From GCA-2719315 sp964448645 (GTDB lineage Bacteria; Bacteroidota; Bacteroidia; Flavobacteriales; Flavobacteriaceae): a stretch of DNA of 15,817 bases. The DNA lies in the NCBI GenBank assembly GCA_964448645.1, contig CAYUZY010000039.1, positions 1-15,817 of the forward strand. The letters run 5' to 3'. This document shows positions 15,163-15,817 of the stretch, in pieces. Positions within the stretch are counted from its first letter, which is position 1. Every line of letters begins with the position of its first letter. Below the pieces are notes generated by a model. That model made no database searches and was not told the DNA's origin. It saw only the letters and a list, made by a program, of their open reading frames with translations. The position numbers and the translations under genes are program-made.

Positions 15163-15817
15163 ATGAAATTAACACTTAAAATTATACTCATATTTTTCGT
15201 TAGTATAAAATTATTTAGTCAAAATAACACTTTTCCAACTGCGAGTTCAGTTATAAAAAAGATTGATTTTAATATGCTTTCAAAAAGTCAGATTATTAAT
15301 TCTGAAATGATTGTTTATGGGAAAAGAAAAAGCAGAACAATTAGATCAAGAGGATATTCAGAAGGATTAAATAAAAATTTTACTGAGTATTTATATCCTG
15401 AAAGAGAAAAAGGAACAAAAATGTTAAGATTAGAGGATAGACTTTGGATATATTCTCCTTCTACTGATAGAATTATTCAACTTTCAGGTCATTTATTAAG
15501 GCAATCTCTCATGGGTTCAGATTTGTCATATGAAGACATGATGGAGGAAAGAAAATTATCAGAAATTTATAATGCTACAATAGTTGGAGAAGAAAAAATA
15601 GAAGATAGAGATGTTTGGAAAATGGAGTTAACAGCTTTGGTTGATGATGTAAATTATTTTAAAAGAATTCTTTGGGTTGATAAGGAGAGGTATGTTCCTT
15701 TGAAAGAAGATTTATTTGCTAAAAGCGGGGAATTATTAAAAAGAATTTCTTTTTATAATTTTAAAAAAACAGATGGGAGATGGTATCCTAGAAAAATGAA
15801 TTATAGGGACATGTTAA
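15163..15817 (+). CDS. LolA-like outer-membrane lipoprotein-sorting protein, 3' end beyond the window
   Basis: The reading frame from ATG 15163 stays open to the window end, giving 218 residues without a stop. A signal peptide (MKLTLKIILIFFVSIKLFS) ends before Q20. The mature part has the marks of the LolA-like sorting family (PF17131 as I recall it): KMLRLEDRLWIYSPSTDR (86-103), a hydrophobic strand leading to MGSDLSYEDMM (117-127), then RDVWKMEL (149-156) and ILWVDKERYVPLKEDLF (169-185). Such proteins form a curved sheet with a hydrophobic cavity for acyl chains and are often encoded beside RND or ABC exporters. Here the gene follows the two permeases, so it is the natural periplasmic carrier of the system. 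Only some tens of residues should be missing, judged from the usual family length of about 250. Confidence 0.9.
   Translation, partial: MKLTLKIILIFFVSIKLFSQNNTFPTASSVIKKIDFNMLSKSQIINSEMIVYGKRKSRTIRSRGYSEGLNKNFTEYLYPEREKGTKMLRLEDRLWIYSPSTDRIIQLSGHLLRQSLMGSDLSYEDMMEERKLSEIYNATIVGEEKIEDRDVWKMELTALVDDVNYFKRILWVDKERYVPLKEDLFAKSGELLKRISFYNFKKTDGRWYPRKMNYRDML

Overview
The window is AT-rich DNA that looks like a marine-type member of the Bacteroidota (Flavobacteriia-like). Four observations support this. Several start regions carry the Bacteroidota -7 promoter box TAnnTTTG and lack clear Shine-Dalgarno sequences. Exported proteins have signal peptides ending just before a Gln (FS|Q, YS|Q, KA|Q). There is a short Bacteroidota-style lipoprotein signal. 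The protein families present (LolA-like sorting protein, long-form urocanate hydratase, DUF6503-like secreted protein) are common in that phylum. No insertion sequence, phage gene, CRISPR array or other mobile signature was seen, and the window reads as ordinary chromosome.

Layout, left to right. (1) Positions 1-52, minus strand: the 5' part of tRNA-Ala(GGC), cut by the window edge. (2) 54-1370, minus: L-fuconate dehydratase, whose stop codon lies one base upstream of the tRNA. (3) 1436-4046, plus: a zinc-independent NADPH oxidoreductase of the MDR superfamily, a secreted DUF6503-like protein two bases behind it, and a TPR lipoprotein, closed by a bidirectional terminator at 4059-4088. (4) 4109-5060, minus: a secreted protein of unknown function and a 41-residue single-span membrane protein, each with a TAnnTTTG box. 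(5) 5098-10802, minus: a complete, tightly overlapping histidine-utilisation operon hutH-hutU-hutI-hutG. (6) 10889-15817, plus: an operon of an outer-membrane beta-barrel protein, a LolD/MacB-type ATPase, two FtsX-type permeases and a LolA-like periplasmic protein cut by the right edge.

How the genes work together. HutH, HutU, HutI and HutG together convert L-histidine through urocanate, imidazolonepropionate and formimidoylglutamate to glutamate and formamide; every step is present and the active-site residues that could be checked are intact. The right-hand operon encodes parts for each envelope layer (inner-membrane ABC extractor, periplasmic lipid-binding carrier, outer-membrane barrel). 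It is the best candidate here for a poorly described system: a dedicated LolCDE/LolA-like route carrying a lipid, lipoprotein or hydrophobic molecule to the outer membrane. Its substrate cannot be read from the sequence. The L-fuconate dehydratase stands alone; no other fucose-pathway gene is visible.
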